Part shown: in pieces, positions 26,712 through 34,553 of the stretch
Layout of the letters: every line of letters starts with the position of its first letter
How positions within the stretch are numbered: the stretch's first letter is position 1
NCBI GenBank assembly: GCA_947305005.1
Contig: CAMZCM010000002.1
Coordinates: forward strand, 1-64,000
DNA: 64,000 nt
Source of the DNA: an uncultured Prevotellaceae bacterium
GTDB taxonomy: Bacteria; Bacteroidota; Bacteroidia; Bacteroidales; Bacteroidaceae
Direction: 5' to 3'
Position numbers and translations under genes: made by a program
The notes under the pieces: generated by a model
Database searches by the model: none
What the model saw: only the letters and a program-made list of their open reading frames with translations
What the model was told of the DNA's origin: nothing

Positions 26712-26930
26712 TTATGCATTAATGGATTCTATAAACTGCTTGTTGTATAGTTCTTCAACGCTTACTTCAAGTAATTTGGATATTTTTGCAAGAGTACCCA
26801 TATCAGGTTGAGATGTGTTAGTACACCACTTCGATACGGTTGAAGGAGTAATGCCCAACTGTTCAGACAACCACTTGCTCGTTTTCTTTTTTTCTACGAG
26901 TAGTAGTTTTAGCCGATTAATATCTTCCAT
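26712..26930 (-). CDS. XRE-family HTH regulator (C-protein-like)
   Basis: At 72 aa this is a bare helix-turn-helix: LSEQLGITPSTVSKWCTNTSQPDMGTLAKISKLL. It is the first gene of the defence operon and lies 26 bp before tcmP. Size, fold and position match the controller (C) proteins that delay restriction until methylation is complete. C-box operators could not be identified with confidence. The minus-strand TATCTTTG at 26957-26964 is a plausible -7 box for the whole operon. Confidence 0.88.
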   Translation of the reverse strand: MEDINRLKLLLVEKKKTSKWLSEQLGITPSTVSKWCTNTSQPDMGTLAKISKLLEVSVEELYNKQFIESINA

Positions 26931-27233
26931 TTGTCGTTTCCAAATTATAATTTCTGCAAAGATAGTGATAATTTCTCAATTATTTGTCTGATTTGGAGAA
27001 AATGTCTTCATTAAAGTACGTTTTTATTTTAATTTTGCAATTTATGATGGATTATTCGTTATAGACGAGTCTGTTTCTTGGCAATCTGATGTAGTTCTTC
27101 TTTAATGTCGTACAACTTACATTTTTTTAGTGGCTAGAGCTTGCTCGTTTTGCTGCCATCGCTCCCCCCAAATTGAACTTTGGGGGGAATTAGGCTTCCC
27201 GATGAGAATTATTGAACGATGTGCAAGCCCATT
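26931..27233. promoter_or_regulatory. Promoter region of the defence operon with a C/G hairpin
   Basis: This 303-bp gap contains a minus-strand TATCTTTG box at 26957-26964, 27 bp before the XRE start. It also contains a perfect 9-bp hairpin at 27164-27187 (CCCCCCAAA, loop TTGAAC, TTTGGGGGG). No T-run follows the hairpin on either strand, so a standard terminator is unlikely. It is a possible recognition site for a protein. Nothing else is recognised. Confidence 0.5.
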
Positions 27234-27581
27234 TTATCCAGAATTATTCTCTGTTTCTTCAGTTTCTATACAAGCGAGGTTTAGGATATGAATATAAATG
27301 ATACGATATTTCCTTTTGACTTCGACAATACCCATCTTTTGGAGTGATCTTAGGAAAGAGATGACGGTCTTCCTTTCCCATCCCCATTCTATGGCAAGTT
27401 GCTTATATGTGGTGTCGAATGACACGTTGATATAATACTTCAAAAGGACATCAAAGTTGTCTGTTTGGCACTCGTATAAATATCGGAATGCGTCGAAACG
27501 TGAAGTCTTGTATGGCAGAGGCTCTGCCAAGAATTGGAATAACTCTGCGTTCAATTTCGTGAAAATAATGTTTGGTCTCAT
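27234..27581 (-). CDS. Small winged-helix protein
   Basis: The protein is 115 aa and not assigned to a named family. The middle (about 50-100) reads as a winged helix: TYKQLAIEWGWERKTVISFLRSLQKMGIVEVKRKYRIIYI. Such domains occur in replication initiators and element-encoded regulators of Bacteroidetes mobile elements. It overlaps the upstream 203-aa gene by 4 bp (ATGA) and is probably in the same transcript as the DUF6291 and DUF3853 genes. Confidence 0.7.
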   Translation of the reverse strand: MRPNIIFTKLNAELFQFLAEPLPYKTSRFDAFRYLYECQTDNFDVLLKYYINVSFDTTYKQLAIEWGWERKTVISFLRSLQKMGIVEVKRKYRIIYIHILNLACIETEETENNSG

Positions 27582-28189
27582 TTTATATATCGTTGTCTTT
27601 TTGGTGCATTCTCTTCGTTTCTTTTCTCTTGTAATTCTCGTTCGTGAATAGTTATGATGGTATCGCGTTCATCGCAGAAGGATTTAATGCTTCCCACAAT
27701 TGCTTGAGTGTCAAAATAACTGTAAAACCGTTCGTACATGCCCGCCTTGAAATTAAAGAAGAAGAGCATCACTTCGTCAGTTTTCAGATATTTGTATTTG
27801 CTCGAAATAGCCATTGCTGCTAACTGGATTTGTGCTTCGCTCGCGTCATTTTTTAATCCGCAACAGATGCTAACGTCGGCTATTTGTGGTACAAGCCAGA
27901 TTGCAGACGCAAACATTCCGTATGTCATATCAAGCAGATCTAAACGTGGCGAATCTCCATAAGTGCATTGCTTTGGGCTTTGGCATAGATAAAACTGTCG
28001 CGAAGGTGTATTGGCGATTACGAATTCATTAAAAGTGGGGTACTTCTGTAAAAGGCGTGACACCATTATTGCATTGTCAGGTTCATTTCGAAGTCGAACT
28101 AAATCCTGCGATAACGTTAGTTGCGGCGCTAAGTACGTCCCGTTTTCTTTTCTCCTGTTTATCAATTCTTGGATAATTGTTGGTTCCAT
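27578..28189 (-). CDS. Hypothetical protein of mobile elements
   Basis: This 203-aa protein is not recognised. It has no signal peptide or membrane segment. Notable pieces are FYLCQSPKQCTYGDSPRLDLL and a charged C-terminal helix (RDTIITIHERELQEKRNEE). From its ATG at 28189 it overlaps the DUF6291 gene by 107 bp in another frame; an internal ATG at 28063 would remove the overlap and give 161 aa. The start is therefore uncertain. It ends in an ATGA overlap with the small winged-helix gene. Confidence 0.6.
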   Translation of the reverse strand: MEPTIIQELINRRKENGTYLAPQLTLSQDLVRLRNEPDNAIMVSRLLQKYPTFNEFVIANTPSRQFYLCQSPKQCTYGDSPRLDLLDMTYGMFASAIWLVPQIADVSICCGLKNDASEAQIQLAAMAISSKYKYLKTDEVMLFFFNFKAGMYERFYSYFDTQAIVGSIKSFCDERDTIITIHERELQEKRNEENAPKRQRYIK

Positions 28190-28613
28190 TTGACTGTATT
28201 TCTGAGGGGTTAGACTCTATATTGATGTTACTAGCGTTAGCTATATCATCATTATTCTTATTTTTACATTTATCATTACTATTATTGTTACTTTTGCATG
28301 CGTTCGCTTGCAATGGCATACCGTCGCTTTCGTTTGTATTCGACTGAGGACGGTTGTTGCCATTTTGATGACGTCTGAGTGCATTCAAACGATTTTGTTC
28401 GCATCGGTCTGAGTACTTCTTGAAGTCACGATCGATTTGAACTTTGAACATTGAGAATAGTGCTTGTAGAGCAGTGTCGGTGCTTTCCAAAGGCATTCCA
28501 GAAGATGAGTATTCAAGAATACCTTTGAAAAGTATACCAGCCTGTTCATTTGTTAAGCACTTGACTGCGGTATTATTCTCAGAGTGAATAATAATGCTCG
28601 TTGCTTCTTTCAT
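28083..28613 (-). CDS. DUF6291-like protein
   Basis: The 176-aa protein begins MKEATSIIIHSENNTAVKCLTNEQAGILFKGIL. An N-terminal domain of about 75 aa resembles DUF6291, which is found in Bacteroidetes phage and mobile elements. A low-complexity Asn/Ser-rich tail follows (NESDGMPLQANACKSNNNSNDK...). Domain and linker resemble replication-associated proteins, but no function is established. It starts 2 bp from the DUF3853 gene stop. Confidence 0.72.
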   Translation of the reverse strand: MKEATSIIIHSENNTAVKCLTNEQAGILFKGILEYSSSGMPLESTDTALQALFSMFKVQIDRDFKKYSDRCEQNRLNALRRHQNGNNRPQSNTNESDGMPLQANACKSNNNSNDKCKNKNNDDIANASNINIESNPSEIQSNGTNNYPRIDKQEKRKRDVLSAATNVIAGFSSTSK

Positions 28614-28615
28614 TG

Positions 28616-28969
28616 CTATACAGCCCTATGCCTTTTGATGAATTCCTGAGCTTCATGCTCCAACTCTTCCTGGCTTTTGCTATGACGCTGTTTCATCCAG
28701 TCATCAATCTCGGACTGGAGAAAAGCCAAAGCTTTATTGATCTTATGGTAGGGTATCTGCTTGTTGGAAACCCAGCCATAAACAGTCTGCTTGACAGGAT
28801 GGGAAGGAATGTAAGCACATAGTTCATCGATATCCATCCAATGGGGTGCATTGCTTATTTGCTGCCTGTTGCGCATGGTTTGAATGGTTTCTTCCAACCC
28901 TTCAACCTTCCAAATGAGGTAGGACAATGCTCCTGGCATTTCCTCCAAAGTCGTAATGTTTTTGCTCAT
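28616..28969 (-). CDS. DUF3853-like DNA-binding protein
   Basis: The protein is 117 aa. An N-terminal coiled helix (LSYLIWKVEGLEETIQTMRNRQ) precedes an excisionase-like MerR winged helix (DIDELCAYIPSHPVKQTVYGWVSNKQIPYHKI.. LAFLQSEIDDWMKQR). Such proteins are common first genes of small operons in Bacteroidetes integrative elements. It probably acts as a directionality or regulatory factor. Transcription goes leftward into the DUF6291 gene. Confidence 0.75.
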   Translation of the reverse strand: MSKNITTLEEMPGALSYLIWKVEGLEETIQTMRNRQQISNAPHWMDIDELCAYIPSHPVKQTVYGWVSNKQIPYHKINKALAFLQSEIDDWMKQRHSKSQEELEHEAQEFIKRHRAV

Positions 28970-29139
28970 TTTTTTGTTATCCTTAAATTTAAAAACTTTT
29001 TCAGGTGCAAAGGAACAGCAAAAAGAAGAACCAATAAGGAATTATTAGAAAAAGGTTGTGATTTTAACATTTCACGCCAAGGAAACGCCTATATAAAGGG
29101 TATGAAGATAGGCTTCAGATAACAAAAAGTGGAAAAAAC

Positions 29140-29166
29140 AGCCCTCGAACAGTACATCCGAGGGCT
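29140..29166 (-). terminator. Terminator of the integrase transcript
   Basis: The stem AGCCCTCG/CGAGGGCT (29140-29147 and 29159-29166) is followed on the minus strand by GTTTTTTCC. It lies 16 bp after the integrase stop, so the integrase transcript should not enter the downstream small genes. Confidence 0.85.
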
Positions 29167-29181
29167 ATAAGACATAGGAAT

Positions 29182-30459
29182 TCATTGATTTTGGTCCGGC
29201 TTATTGGGTTCTAAGTCATCAATGTGAATTGATTTAGCAGCTTTTACTTTGGCAGAATCTACCATATGGGCGTAAATCTGAGTGGTTCGGATATTCTTAT
29301 GCCCTAACAGCTTCTGTATGGTGTAGAGTCCTGTCCCATTCTCTAATTGCAATGTGGCAAAAGAATGACGAAAACAGTGGAACGTGATGTGCTTGGTAAT
29401 ACCTGCAGCTTCAATCCATTTTTTGACAGGTCGATTAATCCAAGAAGGATCCTGTAACCCTTCGAAAACCAGTCGGTCAGGGTCACGACGTTCTCCACAC
29501 AACTCATAAGCTTGGTCAGAAATCGGGTGGTATTCAGGAACATCTGTTTTATCTTGCATTTTCACGATCTGCCAAGAATTATTAAGATATTGAAGCCGTC
29601 CCCAGGTTAACGACTGGATATCGCAGTGGCGAAGGCCTGTCATGATGGAAAAGAAGGATGCCCTTCGTAGAATGTCACTCTTACATGGCGTCTTTGCCAA
29701 TTTCTTCACTTCCTCCATATTGAGGACCTCGCGAAGAGCATCTTGCGCCTGGATACCATTTACCTTGCTGCTGATATCAACAGTAAGGTACTCGTCAATG
29801 AATGCCTGACGAACACCAGCCTTTACAATGGCAAAATAGGTGGAAGCTGTGTTTTGTTTGATTTTGCCTTTCTTGTTACCGCCTTGTGGAGCCGCCAATA
29901 AGAACATCTTAAAGTCTTCAAGGAATTTGACAGAAATAGTCTTGAATGGTATGGGCTTGCTATGCGAATATAACTTTAGCAATTCGGCTACTCGCTCCCA
30001 ATTTACGATAATTGAGTCAGAACTGTTGGGGTGGCGTTTGTATATGATGCCTTCAAAATACTTGATGAAGTCTTGTTCGCCACGTTCGTTTTGGGCTTTC
30101 AGTTCTGCTTCTTTGTCGGTGTAGATAATAGCACTATCGTATTCATGCTGGCGCAACTTTCTTACTTCGTCTGCATAAATACATGCTTCCTGATCCAATT
30201 TTGACGTGCATAGAATCACTCCATTGATGTCCCTCTTTGGGCGGTATTTGAATTCTCCATCAGGCGTAACACCTGTAACAGAGGACTTATCCCAGATGGG
30301 AGTGCGGATGATACGGTTCAATGATTCAACAATCCTTTTCTTGCCGGGTTGGCTCGGATCGTTTACAGGGTATGCTTCAACGGTAAGATACCATTCTTCC
30401 TTATACTCGGATTTGCGGAGTTTAACAGTTACTTTGGTATTTAAAAGTTTCTTTCTCAT
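29182..30459 (-). CDS. int: Tyrosine-type site-specific integrase
   Basis: This 425-aa recombinase has an N-terminal arm-binding domain, a SAM-like core-binding domain at about 125-225, and a catalytic domain. Active-site residues are visible: Arg in TGLRHCDIQSL, the HCFRHSFAT box (H-x-x-R), a second His in LLGHKNIRTTQ and the nucleophilic Tyr in IYAHM. It is the likely enzyme for recombination at the dnaK 3' end 0.8 kb away. It is preceded by an excisionase-like gene, the common order in Bacteroidetes integrative elements. Confidence 0.95.
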   Translation of the reverse strand: MRKKLLNTKVTVKLRKSEYKEEWYLTVEAYPVNDPSQPGKKRIVESLNRIIRTPIWDKSSVTGVTPDGEFKYRPKRDINGVILCTSKLDQEACIYADEVRKLRQHEYDSAIIYTDKEAELKAQNERGEQDFIKYFEGIIYKRHPNSSDSIIVNWERVAELLKLYSHSKPIPFKTISVKFLEDFKMFLLAAPQGGNKKGKIKQNTASTYFAIVKAGVRQAFIDEYLTVDISSKVNGIQAQDALREVLNMEEVKKLAKTPCKSDILRRASFFSIMTGLRHCDIQSLTWGRLQYLNNSWQIVKMQDKTDVPEYHPISDQAYELCGERRDPDRLVFEGLQDPSWINRPVKKWIEAAGITKHITFHCFRHSFATLQLENGTGLYTIQKLLGHKNIRTTQIYAHMVDSAKVKAAKSIHIDDLEPNKPDQNQ

Positions 30460-30471
30460 AATTCTGTTTGT

Positions 30472-31026
30472 TTATAATGATTTGTATAAGTTGTCGATTT
30501 CCTTTTTGGGCGCATAGACATAGTTCCCAATTTGTCGGGTTGGGATGGAGTACTTTCTGATGTGCGCCCATACTGTACTATCGTCTATCCTGAATTTCTT
30601 GGAAATTTCGCCGATAGTATAGCAATTCTCCGGCTCCATGTCGTAGAGACGTGGTAGCAAATGCTCATCCTTGATGGGTTCTTCACGCAAAGGTACCATC
30701 TTTTCCAACTGCTCGCGAGAAATACGAGTGAGCCTTTCACCTATATTTATATAAGGTAGTCGGCCTTTGCGGATTAAGCGATAGATGGTATCCCTGCTGA
30801 TGGCATACATGGCGACTGCCTCCTTCACGCTGATAAATTCCCTTTCACCAGGAATAAGTTGAGCGATTTGATTCAGCTGCTCTTCTTTGGCTTTTGCAGC
30901 CTTACGATTCTTGTAGGCAATATCAGTACAATGCCTACAACAGTAGCGGGAGTCTAATGTCTTTGCGATAAAGGTGTTCCCACATACTTCACACTTGCGT
31001 TTGATCTGAAATTTTGCTTCTGGCAT
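30472..31026 (-). CDS. Zinc-ribbon plus excisionase-type HTH protein
   Basis: The protein is 184 aa. The N terminus has a four-cysteine zinc ribbon (CEVCGNTFIAKTLDSRYCCRHC). Two MerR/excisionase-like winged helices follow: SVKEAVAMYAISRDTIYRLIRKGRLPYINIG and TIGEISKKFRIDDSTVWAHIRKYSIPTRQIG. It starts next to attR and is followed by the integrase gene after 12 bp. It probably sets recombination direction and regulates the integrase. Confidence 0.82.
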   Translation of the reverse strand: MPEAKFQIKRKCEVCGNTFIAKTLDSRYCCRHCTDIAYKNRKAAKAKEEQLNQIAQLIPGEREFISVKEAVAMYAISRDTIYRLIRKGRLPYINIGERLTRISREQLEKMVPLREEPIKDEHLLPRLYDMEPENCYTIGEISKKFRIDDSTVWAHIRKYSIPTRQIGNYVYAPKKEIDNLYKSL

Positions 31027-31241
31027 AATTCTATAAAATTAAGTATGTATAAGTACTAATAAGTATAAATAGGTTGCATCTCGTCGCAAATTAAGTCGCG
31101 TTACATGAATGTTGCAAAAATGGGATAAATAAGGGCATAATAAAAACATAGCAAACATGAGGGCATAAAAAACAAATAGCGTGTAACTCGTTGAGCTACA
31201 CGCTATTTCGTTGTGTTTTGTTATGTCTTTGCCTATCGGTG
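31027..31241. other. Right island end, noncoding
   Basis: This AT-rich stretch holds short direct repeats (taagtatgtataagtactaataagtat around 31040-31065), likely binding sites for the integrase arm domain or the excisionase-like protein. It also holds the replacement dnaK terminator at 31174-31208. No gene is visible. Confidence 0.5.
31174..31208 (-). terminator. Terminator of dnaK supplied by the island
   Basis: The 12-bp stem AAATAGCGTGTA/TACACGCTATTT with an 11-nt loop is followed on the minus strand by TGTTTTTTAT. It lies 33 bp beyond the dnaK stop. By the integration model this terminator belongs to the island and replaced the one now at 15207-15247. Confidence 0.85.
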
Positions 31242-33188
31242 TCATTTAACCTCCTCGAAGTCGGCGTCCTGAATGTTGTCGCCTTGCTGGCCGCCTTGCT
31301 GCTGGCCACCTTGGGCACCGCCATTAAAGCCAGCTCCACCTTGTGCGCCCTCGAAGGGATTGCCCTGTGCGCCCTGAGCGCCGGCACCTGCCTGCTGAGC
31401 AGCAGCATACATTTTCTGGGCTGCATTGTTGAGTTCAGCTGTAGCAGCATCGATGGCTGCGAGATCCTGAGCCTTATGAGCATCACGGAGCTTGTTAAGG
31501 GCAGCCTCAACTTCAGCCTTCACATCGGCAGGCAGCTTGTCGCCGCTCTCCTTGAGCATATTCTCGGTTTGGAAAATCATGCTGTCGGCCTGATTGAGCT
31601 TGTCGATCTTCTCGCGCTCCTTTTTGTCGGCATCTGCGTTAGCCTCAGCCTCAGCCTTCATACGCTCGATTTCGTCCTTGGACAGACCGCTGGAAGCTTC
31701 GATGCGGATAGCCTGTTCCTTACCAGTAGCCTTATCCTTAGCACTTACCTTCAGGATACCGTTGGCATCGATGTCGAAGCTCACCTCAATCTGAGGAACG
31801 CCACGACGGGCGGGAGCGATGCCAGTAAGGTTGAACTGACCGATGCTCTTGTTCTGAGCAGCCATAGGACGCTCGCCCTGGAGCACGTGGATGGTCACCT
31901 CAGTCTGGTTGTCTGCTGCGGTAGAGAATACTTCGCTTTTCTTGCAGGGGATGGTGGTGTTCGCATCGATGAGTTTGGTCATCACGCCACCGAGGGTCTC
32001 AATACCCATAGACAGCGGAGTAACGTCGAGCAGTACGATGTCGCCCACGCCTTCTTCCTTGTTCAGGATAGCGCCCTGGATGCTAGCACCTACAGCCACC
32101 ACCTCATCGGGGTTCACACCCTTGCTGGGTACCTTACCGAAGAAGTCCTCAACGAGCTTCTGGATGGCAGGGATACGGCTGGAACCGCCCACGAGGATCA
32201 CCTCATCAATATCGCTGTTGCTGAGGCCAGCATCCTGCATAGCCTTCTGGCAGGGAACCTTACAAGCCTGAATGAGGTTGTCGGCCAACTGCTCGAACTT
32301 AGAACGAGTGAGGGTCATCACCAAGTGCTTAGGCACACCGTTCACAGCAGTGATGTACGGCAGGTTAATTTCAGTGCTGGTGCTGGAGGAAAGTTCAATT
32401 TTAGCTTTCTCAGCTGCTTCCTTCAGACGCTGCAGAGCCATAGGATCTTGCTTCAGATCCACACCTTCCTGAGAACGGAATTCGGAAGCCATCCAGTCGA
32501 TGATGACCTGGTCGAAGTCGTCACCGCCAAGGTGCGTGTCACCGTTGGTGCTAAGCACCTCGAACACGCCGCCACCGAACTCAAGGATAGAGATATCGAA
32601 AGTACCACCGCCGAGGTCGAAGACGGCAATCTTCATATCTTTGTTGGCTTTATCAACGCCATAAGCCAAAGCTGCAGCCGTGGGCTCGTTGACGATACGC
32701 TTCACTTCAAGGCCGGCAATCTGACCAGCTTCCTTCGTAGCCTGACGCTGAGAATCACTGAAGTAAGCAGGAACAGTGATGACAGCTTCTGTCACCTCCT
32801 GGCCGAGATAGTCTTCGGCGGTCTTCTTCATCTTCTGCAGGATCATGGCGCTGATTTCCTGCGGCGTGTATTTGCGGCCGTCGATATCCACACGGGGATA
32901 GCCATTCTCGTTAGCTACCGTGTAAGGTACGCGGCTGATTTCCTTCTGCACCTGCTCATAGGTCTCACCCATGAAACGCTTGATGCTGAAGATAGTGTTC
33001 TTAGGATTGGTGATAGCCTGACGCTTAGCAGGATCACCTACTTTGCGCTCGCCGTCCTTCATAAAAGCGACGATAGAAGGCGTAGTACGTTTGCCTTCGC
33101 TGTTGGCAATCACGACGGGCTCACTACCCTCGAAAACGGATACGCAGCTGTTAGTCGTACCCAAGTCAATTCCAATAATCTTTCCCAT
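31242..33188 (-). CDS. dnaK: Chaperone DnaK (Hsp70)
   Basis: This 648-aa ATP-dependent chaperone shows all Hsp70 signatures: [30 protein letters not shown], and [14 protein letters not shown], then the substrate-binding domain. A Gly/Gln-rich tail is followed by the conserved acidic end DADFEEVK. No dnaJ or grpE is adjacent. The last 11 nt of the coding block (31249-31259) and the stop belong to the att region: the codons for FEEVK and the TGA stop appear to come from the island, leaving the protein sequence unchanged. Confidence 0.98.
   Translation of the reverse strand: MGKIIGIDLGTTNSCVSVFEGSEPVVIANSEGKRTTPSIVAFMKDGERKVGDPAKRQAITNPKNTIFSIKRFMGETYEQVQKEISRVPYTVANENGYPRVDIDGRKYTPQEISAMILQKMKKTAEDYLGQEVTEAVITVPAYFSDSQRQATKEAGQIAGLEVKRIVNEPTAAALAYGVDKANKDMKIAVFDLGGGTFDISILEFGGGVFEVLSTNGDTHLGGDDFDQVIIDWMASEFRSQEGVDLKQDPMALQRLKEAAEKAKIELSSSTSTEINLPYITAVNGVPKHLVMTLTRSKFEQLADNLIQACKVPCQKAMQDAGLSNSDIDEVILVGGSSRIPAIQKLVEDFFGKVPSKGVNPDEVVAVGASIQGAILNKEEGVGDIVLLDVTPLSMGIETLGGVMTKLIDANTTIPCKKSEVFSTAADNQTEVTIHVLQGERPMAAQNKSIGQFNLTGIAPARRGVPQIEVSFDIDANGILKVSAKDKATGKEQAIRIEASSGLSKDEIERMKAEAEANADADKKEREKIDKLNQADSMIFQTENMLKESGDKLPADVKAEVEAALNKLRDAHKAQDLAAIDAATAELNNAAQKMYAAAQQAGAGAQGAQGNPFEGAQGGAGFNGGAQGGQQQGGQQGDNIQDADFEEVK
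31249..31259. other. Right attachment site core (attR)
   Basis: ACCTCCTCGAA lies inside the last codons of dnaK and is identical to 15301-15311. DNA to the right is chromosomal dnaK; DNA to the left is island. Confidence 0.75.
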
Positions 33189-33380
33189 AGTTGTATGATT
33201 TAAATTTACGATTAGACAATTAATAAATTACTTTTTATATGCACGATGGCACATCTAAGAACTTGCAAACTGTGTGCCAAACTATCCCTTTCGCGTGCGT
33301 GTACCATAATAAAATAAAAATAAAGCAACCCTTTTCCTCATTTTTCACTCTCTCATTTTTCATTTTTCACTTATTCTTCT

Positions 33381-33388
33381 TACCTTTG
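33381..33388 (+). promoter_or_regulatory. -7 box close to the lipoprotein start codon
   Basis: TACCTTTG ends only 4 bp before the ATG at 33393. With Bacteroidetes spacing, transcription would begin at or next to the ATG, suggesting a leaderless mRNA. Confidence 0.55.
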
Positions 33389-33392
33389 CGAC

Positions 33393-33785
33393 ATGAAAAC
33401 TGCCAAATTGACATCTATTGCTATCATGCTGCTGCTTTTCGCGTCATGTTCGTCTGATCTTTCAAAGGAACAGCGTCGTGTCCGCAAAGCTGCCGAGAAG
33501 TGCTACGAGTATCTGCAGGATGGCAAGTATGAAAAATTTGTCGGCGAGATTGCTTATGCCGACTCCATGTCCGAGGACTATCGCTCACAAATGGTAGATC
33601 TTATAAAAGAATTTGCCGCATCGGAGGAACTCCGACACGGCAAATTGATGAAAGTGGAAGCCATTGGTGAGGACATCAAGGATTCTCTGGCTCAAGTCTA
33701 TCTTCAGATTTCATACGCCGACAGCACCTCGGAAGAAGTAGGTGTGCCAATGGTGAAGATAGGAAAGCGCTGGAAAATGCAATAG
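33393..33785 (+). CDS. Small lipoprotein (DUF4878-like)
   Basis: The protein is 130 aa. The signal peptide ends in a lipobox (LLFASCSSD), so the mature protein should be lipid-anchored at Cys. The rest reads as a small alpha+beta domain of the NTF2-like/DUF4878 kind (AEKCYEYLQDGKYEKFVGEIAYADSM.. EEVGVPMVKIGKRWKM). The function is unknown. It is transcribed away from dnaK and convergent with the SIMPL gene. Confidence 0.8.
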   Translation: MKTAKLTSIAIMLLLFASCSSDLSKEQRRVRKAAEKCYEYLQDGKYEKFVGEIAYADSMSEDYRSQMVDLIKEFAASEELRHGKLMKVEAIGEDIKDSLAQVYLQISYADSTSEEVGVPMVKIGKRWKMQ

Positions 33786-33800
33786 CCCTCGACTTACTGC

Positions 33801-34523
33801 CTAGTCTTTGAGGTAATAAACGACTGTAGTGACCACGCGGACATTTTTGAGCCACGGGGTATTTTGGTCGCGGCTCTCAATGGAGAACTGTCCCTGATCG
33901 GCTGTGCGAATCTTGCCCAGCTCACTATCAGAATCATCTGCGAAACGCTCAGCGGTCTTACGAGCATTCTTGGTAGCCTCAGCAATCATTTCAGGTTTAA
34001 TTGTATTAAGCCCTGTGAATTCGTAGCTCACGATGCTGCTTTCGTCATACTCATTACCCACAATAGTAACACCTTGGCGCATCAGCTCTGCTTGTTTACT
34101 AACCAAACGACGCACTAAATCCACATTCTTTGTCACAACGGTGACCACGCAGTTTGCCTTGTAGCGGTAGCGTACGGTCTCGCTGGAATAGCTCATATTG
34201 GCCTGTTGATCCACCATAGCGGGTGGGGCCAGCGAGATTTCTTCGTCGCTCAATCCGTTGCTCTTGAGAAAGTTAACCACAATCTTCGTGTCACGCTCAA
34301 TGTTCTCGTACAACTCAGCAGGGTCATTGCCCAATTCCTTGAACTTCAGCGGCCAAGTGGCTTTGTCTGCCTTCACTTCTTTCTCGGAGAGGCCTTTGGC
34401 CGTTACGGTGCGGTCCATCTCCTTGAATTGTACAATACCTTGTTTAATAGCTCGTCCTCCAAAGAAGAGCCCAGCAGCGAGAATCAGCGCCTCGCCTACA
34501 AACTTAAACTGAATAGATTTCAT
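33801..34523 (-). CDS. SIMPL-domain protein (YggE/DUF541-like)
   Basis: This 240-aa protein has an N-terminal membrane anchor or signal segment (FVGEALILAAGLFFGGRAI). A SIMPL domain follows, with MDRTVTAKGLSEKEVKADKATWPLKF, YRYKANCVVTVVT and VSYEFTGLNTIKPEMIAEATKNARKTAERFA. The family is linked to oxidative-stress resistance in E. coli (YggE), but its molecular activity is not known. It is probably periplasmic. Confidence 0.85.
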   Translation of the reverse strand: MKSIQFKFVGEALILAAGLFFGGRAIKQGIVQFKEMDRTVTAKGLSEKEVKADKATWPLKFKELGNDPAELYENIERDTKIVVNFLKSNGLSDEEISLAPPAMVDQQANMSYSSETVRYRYKANCVVTVVTKNVDLVRRLVSKQAELMRQGVTIVGNEYDESSIVSYEFTGLNTIKPEMIAEATKNARKTAERFADDSDSELGKIRTADQGQFSIESRDQNTPWLKNVRVVTTVVYYLKD

Positions 34524-34553
34524 ATAGCCTAATAATGTAATTTTCTACATTTA

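Larger units (their letters stand above)
15301..31259. mobile_element. Integrated defence island in the dnaK 3' end
   Basis: The proposed island is bounded by the 11-bp direct repeat ACCTCCTCGAA at 15301-15311 and 31249-31259, each lying in a dnaK 3' end. It carries a tyrosine integrase and an excisionase-like protein at the right end, small replication- or regulation-like genes, and a restriction-modification/TcmP operon. No relaxase, conjugation genes, phage structural genes or transposase was found, so transfer would need help. Base composition looks AT-richer than the flanks. The repeat match, reading-frame restoration and adjacent integrase agree; excision itself has not been tested. Confidence 0.8.

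Noticed and set aside
15301..31259. Island considered as a prophage because of the Gp37/Gp68-like gene and integrase
   Set aside because: No capsid, terminase, portal, tail, lysis or phage replication genes are visible; the phage-named gene belongs to a family also found in defence loci.
15301..31259. Island considered as a conjugative or mobilisable transposon
   Set aside because: No relaxase, mobilisation, coupling or tra genes were recognised within its bounds.
31191..33203. A 670-codon open frame antisense to dnaK
   Set aside because: dnaK is unmistakable. The long antisense frame is a known consequence of the codon use of Hsp70 genes, and the product (Leu/Ser/His-rich) has no motif.
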